NCBI GenBank assembly: GCA_018780805.1
Contig: JADMJD010000126.1
Coordinates: 8,171 to 62,380, forward strand
Direction: 5' to 3'
Source: Rubrivivax sp.
Lineage (GTDB): Bacteria > Pseudomonadota > Gammaproteobacteria > Burkholderiales > Burkholderiaceae_C
DNA: 54,210 nt
A program made the translations under genes and the position numbers. The notes below the pieces were generated by a model. That model had not been told where the DNA came from. It saw only the letters and a list, made by a program, of their open reading frames with translations, and made no database searches. Shown in pieces: positions 32,917-41,698 of this stretch. The first letter of the stretch is position 1. Each line of letters begins with the position of its first letter.

Positions 32917-35639
32917 CCCAACCTCGGGTTCTCGCTTTGGTACCACGTGAGGTGCCGCAGCGGGCCGCTGCGGCCGAAGGTGTGGCGGGCCTCGGCAAAC
33001 ACAAAGGGCAGCGTGTAGTTCGTCAGCGTGTTCGGCAGCACGGGCGCTGCGGCCGGCGTGCTGGCCGTGGCGCCGCGCACATGCAGGTGCAGGTGGTTGT
33101 GGAAGCTGACGCCGGTGTCGCCCGCCATCATCAGCACCTGGCCGCGCTGCACCACGGTGCCGACGATGCTGGCCGGGGCCACCCCGCGCGCCGCAAACGC
33201 GTCGCGCACGCCCTGGAAGGCGCCATGGCCATAGACGCTGTAGGTCTGCACGACGGTGCCGCCCTGGTCCCGGTCATGTGTGTTGTCGATGGTGTCGTGC
33301 CGCACCATGATGAAGTTCCAGTTGCCGCTGATCACACCGCCGAAGCCACTCTGGCCGCTGACCAGCAGACCCTGTGTCTGGGCCAAGGACGCCACGCCCA
33401 GCGCCACGTTGAAGTCGCCCGCCTTGCTGTAGTCCAGCTCGGTGTCGTCGGGCAGGAAATCGAACCAGTCGACCACGGTGCCGTCGCGCACACACAGGAT
33501 CTCGTCGCGGAAATCGTGCGCGAAATCGTAGGCATAGATCTGCGGCAGGCCGTTGTAGCGCATGTGGCTGAAGAAGCCCTGGTGCGCCTGGCCCACGTAG
33601 GTGGCGCTGCCCGCGGCCACCGGCAGGCGGTACGGCGAGCTCTCGGCCGGCGGGTACTCGGCAAAGGGCAGCCGGGCCGGCACGATGGGTTCGCCATCGG
33701 CATCGATGGTCGGGTTGTAGCGCCCGTCGTCGGTGTCGCCTTCCTTGTTGCTGTACAGCTGCACCAGGTGGGTGAGCAGGCCGGTGATCACCGCCTTCAG
33801 CGGTTCTTTCCACAGCTGCCCGGGCGTGACGGTGCGGGCAATCGCCCAGCCCGTCAGCGTGCCCAGCAGGCTGCCGGTGATGGCCGTGACCGTGGCACCG
33901 ATGAAGTACCACAGCAGGAAGGGCGTGGCATTGCCCCCGATGGGCAGGCCATGGTCGTGCCGCGGGATGATGAACTTGTAGAAGATCATGCCGATGCCGG
34001 TGTTCACCAGGCCGATCACGGGGCCGGCGGCGTCCCAGTTCAACGGCCGGGTGTCGGTGTCGCCGGTGGCGGTGCCCGGGCCGTCGTAGTTGATCAGCGT
34101 GAACACCGACAACGAGAGGCTGCGCACGGCTTGCGTGACGGTGTGGATCGTGAAGGTGTTCAGCGCATCACCGCCCACCAGCGTCAGCCATTGCAGGAAG
34201 CCATTGCCGGCATTGGTCTTGGTGTGCACCCCTTCGAACGACCCCAGGAAGTTGGCCAGCAGCGTGGGCAGTGGCGCAAACACGTATTTGCCACCCATGC
34301 CCCAGCCCGCGGCCTGGGCGATGGCGGAGGGCAGTGGTGCGCCCGTGGCCGCTGCCACCACCCCGCGCGCCCAGGTCCACAGCCACATCGGGATGTTGAC
34401 CGCGTATTCCTTGGGGCTGCTGCCCATGGCGATGAAGTGCCAGAAGCCCGACGCAAACTCGGCCAGCACGGCGGTGACACGGGCCCAGGTCTCCAGGAAT
34501 TCCGGGCCGATGCGCTGGACCAGGAAGTACTCGGCATGGTCGCTGCCCTGCACGGGTTTGACCGGCGCCGCGCCCTTGAACTGCAGGGCCTCGTGCCAGG
34601 CAAAGGGCTGGTCCGCCGAATACAGCAACTCGTCTTCGGCACCGGCGCGGCGCAGCACCAGGGCCATGCGGTCGCCGGACAGCCAGACCTCGTCTTCCGG
34701 GTAGCCCGGGGTGATGGTCTGCGCGAAGGCCGTGCCACCGTTTATGCCCGTGCCGCCGATGCCCTGGAAGCGGGTGGCGTAGAGCCAGCTCGCATACCAG
34801 CAGAAGCTGCCATCGGCGCTGCGGGGTGGCACGGTGCCGAGTGCGCGCATCGGTGCCGGCCGCGCGGCGCGGCGCGGGCGGGCCTGGGGCGGCGGCGGGG
34901 ACGCGGGTGCTGGCGGCACGGCGTCCATCAGCTGCCGCGCCACATCGGCCAAGGCACGCAACAGCAGTGCCACGCGGGTCAGCAGGCAGGCGGCCTGGTC
35001 GCGCACCGCGGCCACGCCGCTGCGCCGCAGCTCGGCAATCAGCAGCGACGCCAGGGCATCCGCATCCAGTCGCGGCGCCTGCCAGTGGGGCAGCAGCTCG
35101 CGCTGCAGACGGCCCAGCAGGCTGGCCAGGGCGTGGCCGGTGGGACCTGTCTCGGCCAAGCGGGTGCGCAGGTCGCTGACGAAGACCTGCAGCTCCTGCG
35201 CGACCAGCTCCGGCGCCAGGCCAAAATCCTGCGTCAGCAGCCGCCAGATGCGTTGCACGCCGGCGCGAATGGACGCATCGGACAGCAACTCGGCAGCGCC
35301 GGCCAGGTTGTCCAGCAACTCGGCCACCCGGCCGAGCACCGAGTGCATGTCGGCATCGCCCTGGCCCAGCGCCGTCAGCGCAGCCAGGGGTTCCGCCGCC
35401 AGCGCGCGCAGAGCCGCCAGGCCTTGTGGCAGCTTGGCCTGCAGGTGCGTGGCCAGGCGCTGGCTCAGCGCTTCGCCAGCGCCCTGCACGGCCGGCAGCA
35501 CGGCGGCCTGGGCGGCAGGGTCCAGCGCCAGGCGGTGCATCAGCGCCAGCAGTTCGTCGGCCAACTCGGCGGCAGGCCGGCGGTCGGTCATCCGGGCCAG
35601 GGCCTGGGGCTGGATGAGCAAGGTGCCGAGCATGGTCAT
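32913..35639 (-). CDS. Helical-transmembrane-M23 peptidase protein of the injection system
   Basis: The 908-residue protein has three parts. Residues 1-260 are Ala/Leu-rich helices ending in a Pro-rich linker. Residues about 275-640 contain several hydrophobic stretches (for example IPMWLWTWARGVVAAATG, VIGLVNTGIGMIFYKFI and NATPFLLWYFIGATVTAITG), consistent with membrane insertion. Residues about 690-860 form an M23 (LytM-like) metallopeptidase domain with likely zinc ligands H692, D705 in YAYDFA and the HLH pair (H851 and H853). Such domains cleave peptidoglycan cross-links. It lies between the long helical protein and the hub, where phages place tape-measure proteins, which themselves may carry lytic domains and membrane helices. 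It could instead be an effector or membrane anchor. Confidence 0.7.
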   Translation of the reverse strand: MTMLGTLLIQPQALARMTDRRPAAELADELLALMHRLALDPAAQAAVLPAVQGAGEALSQRLATHLQAKLPQGLAALRALAAEPLAALTALGQGDADMHSVLGRVAELLDNLAGAAELLSDASIRAGVQRIWRLLTQDFGLAPELVAQELQVFVSDLRTRLAETGPTGHALASLLGRLQRELLPHWQAPRLDADALASLLIAELRRSGVAAVRDQAACLLTRVALLLRALADVARQLMDAVPPAPASPPPPQARPRRAARPAPMRALGTVPPRSADGSFCWYASWLYATRFQGIGGTGINGGTAFAQTITPGYPEDEVWLSGDRMALVLRRAGAEDELLYSADQPFAWHEALQFKGAAPVKPVQGSDHAEYFLVQRIGPEFLETWARVTAVLAEFASGFWHFIAMGSSPKEYAVNIPMWLWTWARGVVAAATGAPLPSAIAQAAGWGMGGKYVFAPLPTLLANFLGSFEGVHTKTNAGNGFLQWLTLVGGDALNTFTIHTVTQAVRSLSLSVFTLINYDGPGTATGDTDTRPLNWDAAGPVIGLVNTGIGMIFYKFIIPRHDHGLPIGGNATPFLLWYFIGATVTAITGSLLGTLTGWAIARTVTPGQLWKEPLKAVITGLLTHLVQLYSNKEGDTDDGRYNPTIDADGEPIVPARLPFAEYPPAESSPYRLPVAAGSATYVGQAHQGFFSHMRYNGLPQIYAYDFAHDFRDEILCVRDGTVVDWFDFLPDDTELDYSKAGDFNVALGVASLAQTQGLLVSGQSGFGGVISGNWNFIMVRHDTIDNTHDRDQGGTVVQTYSVYGHGAFQGVRDAFAARGVAPASIVGTVVQRGQVLMMAGDTGVSFHNHLHLHVRGATASTPAAAPVLPNTLTNYTLPFVFAEARHTFGRSGPLRHLTWYQSENPRLG

Positions 35640-35650
35640 GGTGCAGCCCT

Positions 35651-38600
35651 CTACAGCGACAAGGCCGTGCCGCTGCCGGCCGGCGCGCCGCCGGGTGCGC
35701 TGCGCAGCAGGTTGCCGTAGGCGCCGTCCACCCGCACCAGCTGGGCGCGCAGGTCATCGGGCAACGTGCGCAGCCAGTCGATCAGGATCTGCACCGACGC
35801 ACTGATGTCCAGCGCCTCGGCCAGCGGTTCCACCAGTTCGCGGTACTCGGCGTCCAGCGGCCCCAGCAGCAGCGCGTCCGGGTCCAGCGCGGCGAGCTTG
35901 TCCAGCAGCGTGCGGTGCAGCGCGTCCAGTTGCGTACGCAGCGCAGCGGGCACCAAAGCCTGCATCGAGAGTGTGGCCAGCAGCGCATCGCGCGCGGCCA
36001 CCAACGGGGCCACCAGGTGGCGCGGGTCCAGTGCCCGCACCTGGTCCAGCAACTCGGCGTGCACGGTGTCGATCTCGCGGGTGTACAGGCCCAGGTCCAG
36101 GCCGGCGATGCGCTGCACCAGGCCGTCCACGCTGCCCAGCAGGTCGGCCAGCGCCTGCGGCGCGGCCAGCAGGTCGTCGACCTTCTGGTCGATGGCGTCG
36201 GCCAATGTGCCGAGCGCCGTGGCCGCGGCCTGCAACATCAGCACCAGGGGTTTGAGCGCGCCCAGCAGGCCCAGCAGCGGCACACCGAGCTGGCGCCGCA
36301 CGGCAGTGTCGACCCAGCTGCGCAAGGTGGCCGGGCCGGCCGGCACCAGGGCGCCCAGCGGGCCGTCGGCGCCGGGGAAAGCCGCGCCCAGCTGCGCGAA
36401 CTGCGCCGTCAAGGCGGTCTGGGCGTCGTCCAGAGCCCGCGCCACGCCGCCCAGCGCGGCCAGGCCATCACCGGCGCGGCGGGTGTTGTCTTCGGCGATC
36501 CAGGCCACCAGGCCCGGCACGGCGGCGGCCACGGCTGGCGCTGTGGCGCCGGCCTGGAGGCGGCTGCGGGCCCCCGTGATGCGTGCGAGCCGCGCAGGCG
36601 CATCGGCGGTTTGCAGCGCGCCAGACAGACCACCGCGTGCGGCCATCCACGCAGCGGCCAAGGCATCCGGGTGCGCCGTCAGCGCGGCCGCACGCAGATC
36701 GGCCACCGCGGTGGCCAAGGCGCCGCTGGCCGTCGTCGGCACCTTGGCCAGCACGCTGGCCAGCCAGGCCTCGAACTCGGCCGGGGCATCACCCAGCGCG
36801 GCGAGTTTGTCGGTGAAGTGTTCAGCGATCTCCAGCGCGGCCGTCACGGTGCCGGTGAAGGCGCGCACGCGGTCCAGCACCGCTTGCAGCGCGTCCGCGA
36901 GGTCGCCCACGGGCAAAGCGGCGCCCACCTGCTGCAAGGCCTGTTCGATGGCCTGTTCCAGCGGGGCCAGCAGCGTGGAGGGCTGCAGCTTTTCCAGCTC
37001 GGCCACCAGACCGTTGAACACCCGCGTCGGCTCGGCCATCAGCGGCGCCGGGTCGAGCTCGCGGGCCAGGCGTTGTCGCAGTTGTTCGAAGGCCTGGTCG
37101 CCGGCCGCAAACCAGGTGGCGGGCGAGAAGTCGGTCAGTTCGCCCAAGGCCGCTTGGTAAGGCGGCAGGATCAGCGGTTGCAGCGCCTGTCGCGGCGAGA
37201 AGGCGAACAGCCGCTCGCGCACCACCTCGGGCAAGGCCTTCACCTGCTCGAGCAGCGCGATGGGGCTGTCTTCGAGCAGGGTGTCCAGGTCCACCACCAG
37301 CGGGTCGGCCAGCGGCTGCAGCGAGGGCGGCAGCAGCGCCATGGCTTCGCTCACCAGGGCCGGGCCGGGATCGGGCAGGCTGCTCAGGTCGATGCCGGCG
37401 ATCAGTGTTTGCAGTTCCTCGATCAGCGTGATCACCTGGTCGGCCACCGGCTCGAAGCCGAGCTGCGCGATCAACGCGGCCAGCTCTTCGATCTGCCCGG
37501 CCAGCTCGGCCACGCGCTGCACGGCCTCCTGTTGCGCCAGGTCGCCCAGTGCAGCAATGGCCTCGCGCACCGGCTGGGTCAGGCCTTCGGGGTCAATGTC
37601 ATCCAGCGCCCCGTCCAGTGTGGCCAGCACCTCGGTCAGGCTGGCGGTGGCGGTGGCCAGCGTGTGGCCGATGCCGCTGGTGAGGCTGCCCACCACACCG
37701 CTCAGCGCCTGTTCGCCTTCGGCGCGCAAGGCGTCCAGGTCGATGGCCTGCACGGCGTCACGCGCCTGGGCGATGAGTTGCAGGGCTTGTGCAGACAGCT
37801 GCGCCAGCGCCTGTTCGATGGCCTGCACCGCCGCTTCAACGCTGGCCAGGGCATCGGTGATGGGTTGCGTGACGCTGGTGATGTCCACCGCGTCCAGCAC
37901 ACCTTCGAGCTGCTGCTGCAGACGGGCCAGTGCATCGGTGATCGGCGCCAGCGCCGCCGGGGGCAGCACGGGGGTGTCAAACGGCCCGATGGCGTCGGCC
38001 AGATCACCCAGGCTGGGGCGTGGCTGCAGCAGCACCAGCAGGCGTGCGATGCCGGCGTCCAGCGCCGGGGGCAGCGCGCGCAGCGACGTGATCAGCGGCG
38101 CATCGGTGCCAGCCAGCGCGGTGTTGGCGGCCATCAGCGGCACCAGGGCGGCCTGCGCCGCGGCCAGTGCAGCCGGCAGGGCCGCGGCATCGGCCGCCTG
38201 CACGGCGGTGTCCAGCGTGTCCAGGGCGTCGGCATAGGCCGCTGCGGCCGTGCCCAGCGCTGCAGCTGGCAATGCAGCGGCGGGCGCCAGGGCCGCCGTG
38301 AACCGGCCGCCGGTGTGCGCCTGCACCAGCGCCGTCAGGCTGGCCAGGGTCTGGCCGAGTTCGGTCTGCACATCGGCGGCCGAGGCGGCCTCCCAGCGCA
38401 GCAGCGTGTCCAGCGGGTCGCGGATGTCGTCGATCAGCGGCAGCGAGCGCACCGTGAAGTAACCCGGACGGGTGGTGCCCACACGTTCGTGCACCCAGCG
38501 CAGCAGGCCGGGCACCGAGAGGTCGGCCGGCATGCGGTCGATCACCGTCTTGGCGTCGGTGACCTGCTGTGGGCTCAGGGCGCTTGCGGGTGCCGCTGGT

Positions 38601-39049
38601 GCCGGTGCGGGCGCTGGAGACGGGGCCGGCGCTGGCGCAGGGGCTGGCGGCGCCATCGCGGGCACGAAGCCGCAGCTCCAGTCTTCGGTGAGCAGGCTTC
38701 GCAGGGTCTCGATGCGGGCGAACAAGGGCGAGAGTGCGGCCTCCAGCTCGCTGCGCAGCCGGTCGGGCAGGGCGGCCACGTCGCCCTGCAACTGGCCGAC
38801 GACGCCACCGAGATCACCCTGGAACGCCGGCAGCAGGCCTTGCAAGCCGCTGCCCAGTGACGCGCCGAAGTTCAGCGTCGGCGCCTGCACCGCGCCCAGG
38901 CCAGCCAAGGCCTGCGTGAAACCCGGCACCTGGCCCAGCCCCGCGATGGCCTGCTGCACCGCGCCCAGTTGCGCGCCCAGCGGCCCGGCGCTGGCGCCCA
39001 GGTCAAAGCCGCCGACGGCTTGTTCGATCTGGCTGACGAGGCTGGCCAT
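35651..39049 (-). CDS. Very long Ala/Leu-rich helical protein, tape-measure candidate
   Basis: The 1132-residue product starts at ATG 39049 (MASLVSQIEQAVGGFDLGA). It is almost entirely helical low-complexity sequence rich in Ala, Leu, Gln, Asp and Val, with recurrent amphipathic units such as LDALRAEGEQALSGVVGSL and many LxxALxxL stretches; a Pro/Ala linker lies at about residues 133-160. I see no catalytic motif and no signal peptide. Length, composition and position (after the small baseplate-proximal protein and before the M23 protein) fit a tape measure, which sets tail length. I cannot rule out a scaffold role. It has many paralogous-looking internal segments. Confidence 0.6.
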   Translation of the reverse strand: MASLVSQIEQAVGGFDLGASAGPLGAQLGAVQQAIAGLGQVPGFTQALAGLGAVQAPTLNFGASLGSGLQGLLPAFQGDLGGVVGQLQGDVAALPDRLRSELEAALSPLFARIETLRSLLTEDWSCGFVPAMAPPAPAPAPAPSPAPAPAPAAPASALSPQQVTDAKTVIDRMPADLSVPGLLRWVHERVGTTRPGYFTVRSLPLIDDIRDPLDTLLRWEAASAADVQTELGQTLASLTALVQAHTGGRFTAALAPAAALPAAALGTAAAAYADALDTLDTAVQAADAAALPAALAAAQAALVPLMAANTALAGTDAPLITSLRALPPALDAGIARLLVLLQPRPSLGDLADAIGPFDTPVLPPAALAPITDALARLQQQLEGVLDAVDITSVTQPITDALASVEAAVQAIEQALAQLSAQALQLIAQARDAVQAIDLDALRAEGEQALSGVVGSLTSGIGHTLATATASLTEVLATLDGALDDIDPEGLTQPVREAIAALGDLAQQEAVQRVAELAGQIEELAALIAQLGFEPVADQVITLIEELQTLIAGIDLSSLPDPGPALVSEAMALLPPSLQPLADPLVVDLDTLLEDSPIALLEQVKALPEVVRERLFAFSPRQALQPLILPPYQAALGELTDFSPATWFAAGDQAFEQLRQRLARELDPAPLMAEPTRVFNGLVAELEKLQPSTLLAPLEQAIEQALQQVGAALPVGDLADALQAVLDRVRAFTGTVTAALEIAEHFTDKLAALGDAPAEFEAWLASVLAKVPTTASGALATAVADLRAAALTAHPDALAAAWMAARGGLSGALQTADAPARLARITGARSRLQAGATAPAVAAAVPGLVAWIAEDNTRRAGDGLAALGGVARALDDAQTALTAQFAQLGAAFPGADGPLGALVPAGPATLRSWVDTAVRRQLGVPLLGLLGALKPLVLMLQAAATALGTLADAIDQKVDDLLAAPQALADLLGSVDGLVQRIAGLDLGLYTREIDTVHAELLDQVRALDPRHLVAPLVAARDALLATLSMQALVPAALRTQLDALHRTLLDKLAALDPDALLLGPLDAEYRELVEPLAEALDISASVQILIDWLRTLPDDLRAQLVRVDGAYGNLLRSAPGGAPAGSGTALSL

Positions 39050-39056
39050 GGTGGAC

Positions 39057-39644
39057 CTACAGCAGGTCGCGCAGCGCGCCGCCCAGCGCACCGAGCTGCT
39101 CGAAGGCCGGGCCGACCTCACCGACGATGCCGGTGAGTGGCTGCGTCGGGTCGGACAGGCTGGGGATGCTGCCGAGTGCCGCGATGGCGTCGATGGCGCC
39201 CATCGCCCCTTCCACCAGGCCGGCGGCGGCGTCGAGCAGGCCGGCGTCGATGCCGTCCAGCAGGCCGCCCGGCGGGGGCGGGGGCGGCGACTCGGTCAAC
39301 CACATCGCATAGTCGATCTGGTCCGGTGCGCTGGCTTCGGCCTGCACGTGCAATTGCTGCAGCAGCACGTACTGCAGCTGCGTGCCCGTCGCGATGTCGG
39401 AGGTGAAGGTCAGCGGCTCGCCGGCCACGTATTTCTCGCGCACGGCGTTCAGGAAGTCCAGGCCGGTCTGCTCGCCGAAGACCGAGCCTTCGATCAGGAT
39501 GCGCGCGGGTTGGCGGTCCAGGTCCTGGAACAGGCTGCCGGCGCGGCCGGGCACGGCCAGCTCGACCAGCTTGCGCGCCTCCAGCGTTTCCAGCCGCGTG
39601 ACCCGTGGCAGTTCGTAGTCGCCGAGCATCGGTGTGAGGCTCAT
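39057..39644 (-). CDS. Small baseplate-proximal protein, N-terminus like phage circularization/gpU-type proteins
   Basis: The 195-residue protein starts at ATG 39644. Residues 1-120 contain GDYELPRVTRLETLEARKLV, DRQPARILIEGSVFGEQ and TFTSDIATGTQLQYVLLQQL. I associate this kind of sequence with small tail proteins and with the N-terminal domain of phage DNA-circularization proteins, which are linked to baseplates. No LysM domain is visible, although the equivalent gene in extracellular injection systems often has one. The C-terminal half is a Pro-rich linker (PPPPPP near residue 121) and a hydrophobic Gly/Ala helix. It precedes the long helical protein with a 7-bp gap. Confidence 0.6.
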   Translation of the reverse strand: MSLTPMLGDYELPRVTRLETLEARKLVELAVPGRAGSLFQDLDRQPARILIEGSVFGEQTGLDFLNAVREKYVAGEPLTFTSDIATGTQLQYVLLQQLHVQAEASAPDQIDYAMWLTESPPPPPPGGLLDGIDAGLLDAAAGLVEGAMGAIDAIAALGSIPSLSDPTQPLTGIVGEVGPAFEQLGALGGALRDLL

Positions 39645-39647
39645 GTC

Positions 39648-39712
39648 GGCCCCCAGGGCGCGATGCGCCCGCCCCCCGAGGGGGGTCGCACGCTTGGGGC
39701 GGCCCGGCGCGT
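39648..39712 (-). repeat. REP-like intergenic palindromic element, copy 3 (degenerate)
   Basis: In transcription direction: CCCCAAGCGTGCGACCCCCC followed by CTCGGGGGGCGGGCGCATCG, sharing the CCCCAAGC start and the C-rich/G-rich palindrome with the other copies but diverged elsewhere. It lies in the gap between the 320-residue protein gene and the 195-residue protein gene. Confidence 0.6.
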
Positions 39713-39714
39713 GC

Positions 39715-40677
39715 TCATCCCAGGTTCACTCCACGCAGCCAGGCCTGGTCAACCAGGCCGCGGGTGATGGCGTCGAGCAGCTCGTCGCCGTCGGCGTCAG
39801 GGGCGGGCGACGCCAGGTGCTGGCCGGACGGCGCAGGTGCCACGGCCGCGTTGAGCAGGCGCGACGCCGCGCGGGGCGCTAGTTCAGATGGGGCCAGCAC
39901 ATCGTGGCCACGGGGGGCCGGCGCAGGGGCGGACAACGCCGACCGGCTGCGTTGCGATGCGGCGGCGGAGTCCAGAACGGGCGGTGCCGCCGACGCGGGT
40001 TGCCTCGCGGCCAGCGCCGGTTCTTCGCGGCTGGCCTGGCGCGCGGCCTCCAACGTGGGCGAGCTCCGACCCGGCAACGTGGGGTGTGGCCTCGCGGTCT
40101 GAGCCAGGCGCTGGTGGGTGGCCTTCAGCAGCGCGCTGAGCAAGGTGGCGGCTGTGTGTGCCGCTGGCAGCGCCGCCAGCGGTTGCGCAGCGGCGCCCAT
40201 CGGCGGCAGCAGCGGCAGCGACGGCAGAGCGGCACTGCGGCGCGGGCGCTGCAACAACGCTTCCATCACCGCCACCACTTCGCGCGGGTCGGGCAAACGA
40301 GCCGTCGTGCGGCTCGGCGTGCTGATAGGGACGAGTGCCGCCGCTGGCGCAGCCGTCGTCGACGAAGCGGGCACAGCCGGGGGCTGCCCAGGCACCGCCG
40401 GCAGCAAGCGCGGCGCCGGCCGCCGGGTGCCACGCCGCAGTGCTGCTGCATGGCCGGATGCATGGCCGGGTGCATCGCCGCCCGCCGGCTCTGCCGGATC
40501 CACAGGCCGCTCACCGTTCATTGCCGCCAAAGGTTCGAATCCCGCACTGGCCGGCCACTGGCCCAGCGCCGCCAGCCGCCCCAGCGCCACGGGCACATCG
40601 GCCAGGCGCAGCAAGCGACGTCCGGCAGCGCGGGGCGCCTGCAGGGCCATCAGGTCAGGTGGCCGACGTTCAGGCAT
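39715..40677 (-). CDS. Ala/Pro-rich hypothetical protein in the tail chaperone position
   Basis: The 320-residue product (ATG 40677, with AAGGGG upstream) overlaps the end of the preceding gene by 8 bp. I do not recognise a family. The sequence is rich in Ala, Pro, Arg and Ser and appears largely disordered, with short helical patches (DPREVVAVMEALLQ, HTAATLLSALLKATHQRLAQ) and a conserved-looking C-terminal end (DELLDAITRGLVDQAWLRG). In phages the gene between tube and tape measure often encodes a tail assembly chaperone, sometimes as a frameshift product; I see no slippery sequence at the overlap. An alternative ATG at 40692 adds five residues. Confidence 0.55.
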   Translation of the reverse strand: MPERRPPDLMALQAPRAAGRRLLRLADVPVALGRLAALGQWPASAGFEPLAAMNGERPVDPAEPAGGDAPGHASGHAAALRRGTRRPAPRLLPAVPGQPPAVPASSTTAAPAAALVPISTPSRTTARLPDPREVVAVMEALLQRPRRSAALPSLPLLPPMGAAAQPLAALPAAHTAATLLSALLKATHQRLAQTARPHPTLPGRSSPTLEAARQASREEPALAARQPASAAPPVLDSAAASQRSRSALSAPAPAPRGHDVLAPSELAPRAASRLLNAAVAPAPSGQHLASPAPDADGDELLDAITRGLVDQAWLRGVNLG

Positions 40678-41158
40678 CACCCGCCCCTTCATCGCGCAAC
40701 ATCTGCAGGTGCAGCAGGATCTGGCCCAGCGTCAGCTCTCCCAGCTGCTGCGGCGTCCAGCCAAAACGGCGCGCCAGCAGCTGTGCGGCACGGGCCAGCG
40801 GCGCTTCGGCCGCGGCCTCCAAGGCACCGGGCTCGAAGGCCAGGCCGCTGATGCGGTTGACCTGCTGCAGCAGGAACTCCAGCAGCCCCACCGTCATCTG
40901 GTTGACCTGCGGCACGGTCAGCGCCGGCTCTTCCAGCGCGGCGTGCACCATCAGCGCCGCGGCAAGCTGCTCGTTGTCCTTGGCCGCGCGGCTGATGCGC
41001 TGCAGGTCGGTCACCGTCAGCGGGCGCAGACGCACACGGCTGGCGCCCGCCTTGCCAGCGGCCAGCGCAGGCGGCACGTCCACCTCGTGGCGCAGCGCAC
41101 CGCCGGCCAGCAGCTCGTCGGCGCTGAGCCAGGGGGTGGTGGTGGTTTCGGCTTGCAT
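40670..41158 (-). CDS. Putative tail assembly chaperone-like protein
   Basis: The 162-residue protein starts at ATG 41158. Its core (RVRLRPLTVTDLQRISRAAK, then LTVPQVNQMTVGLLEFLLQQ) resembles small helical proteins encoded between the tube and the tape measure in contractile phages and related particles, where they act as tail assembly chaperones. A C-terminal segment (ARRFGWTPQQLGELTLGQIL) is reminiscent of GpE/GpG-like motifs. It sits 17 bp after the tube gene stop. The assignment rests on position and general character, so confidence is moderate. Confidence 0.6.
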   Translation of the reverse strand: MQAETTTTPWLSADELLAGGALRHEVDVPPALAAGKAGASRVRLRPLTVTDLQRISRAAKDNEQLAAALMVHAALEEPALTVPQVNQMTVGLLEFLLQQVNRISGLAFEPGALEAAAEAPLARAAQLLARRFGWTPQQLGELTLGQILLHLQMLRDEGAGDA

Positions 41159-41175
41159 TGCGCTTCCCTGAGCCT

Positions 41176-41685
41176 TCAGGCCGCTTCGTCCTGCACCGTG
41201 GCGTACAGCGCCTGGAAGCTGGCGCCTTCCATCACGAAGTCGTCTTCCGGCATCGTCAGGTTCCACTGCTCCAGCTTCACGCCGTGCAGCGTGACGGTGC
41301 TGCGCGTGCCGGGCCGGGCCGCGTTTTCCGACATCAGCGTGACGTTGAAGCTGGGTTGCGGCCACGAGCGCCCGGGCCGGCCGGCGGCGGCCTCGCCCAG
41401 CAGCAGCGACAGCAGTGCGCCGTTCAGGTAGGCGCGGTCGAAACGCCCGCGCACGCTGACGTTGCCACTGCGCAGCTCGGTGGCGTAACGCTGGCCGATC
41501 TCGTGGAAGGGGCGGATGGCGCTGTTGATCTCCACCGTGACGCCGGTGACGCGGCCGACCTGGATCAGGTCGTTGGCCTCGATCACGGCCTGCGCGGCGG
41601 CGCCCTCCGGGCCTTCGTCGCCCGGGGCAAGCAGCAGGGCGCCGTCGGCGCCGGTGTAGACATGGGTGTTGGCGGCGGTCGGCAT
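41176..41685 (-). CDS. Contractile tail tube protein
   Basis: The 169-residue protein has the size and sequence style of tail tube (gp19/Hcp/Afp1-like) subunits: IQVGRVTGVTVEINSAIRPF near the middle, the YATELRSGNVSVRGRFDRAY strands, and the C-terminal KLEQWNLTMPEDDFVMEGAS ending characteristic of tube proteins in injection systems. Such subunits stack as hexameric rings to form the inner tube propelled by the sheath. It lies 13 bp after the sheath gene. Only one tube gene is present, whereas several extracellular systems have two or three. Confidence 0.88.
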   Translation of the reverse strand: MPTAANTHVYTGADGALLLAPGDEGPEGAAAQAVIEANDLIQVGRVTGVTVEINSAIRPFHEIGQRYATELRSGNVSVRGRFDRAYLNGALLSLLLGEAAAGRPGRSWPQPSFNVTLMSENAARPGTRSTVTLHGVKLEQWNLTMPEDDFVMEGASFQALYATVQDEAA

Positions 41686-41698
41686 GGTGGGGTGCTCC

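Noticed and set aside
35915..38860. A 981-residue plus-strand open frame antisense to the long helical protein, and similar long antisense frames at 32937-35720, 26055-28586 and 3323-5101.
   Set aside because: They are rich in Gln, His, Arg and Gly with no domain, start or ribosome-site logic; high GC content keeps opposite frames open. The minus-strand frames carry recognisable proteins.
39057..39644. LysM protein of the injection system.
   Set aside because: The position fits, but no LysM motif (Y-x-V-x-x-G-D-T-L) can be seen.
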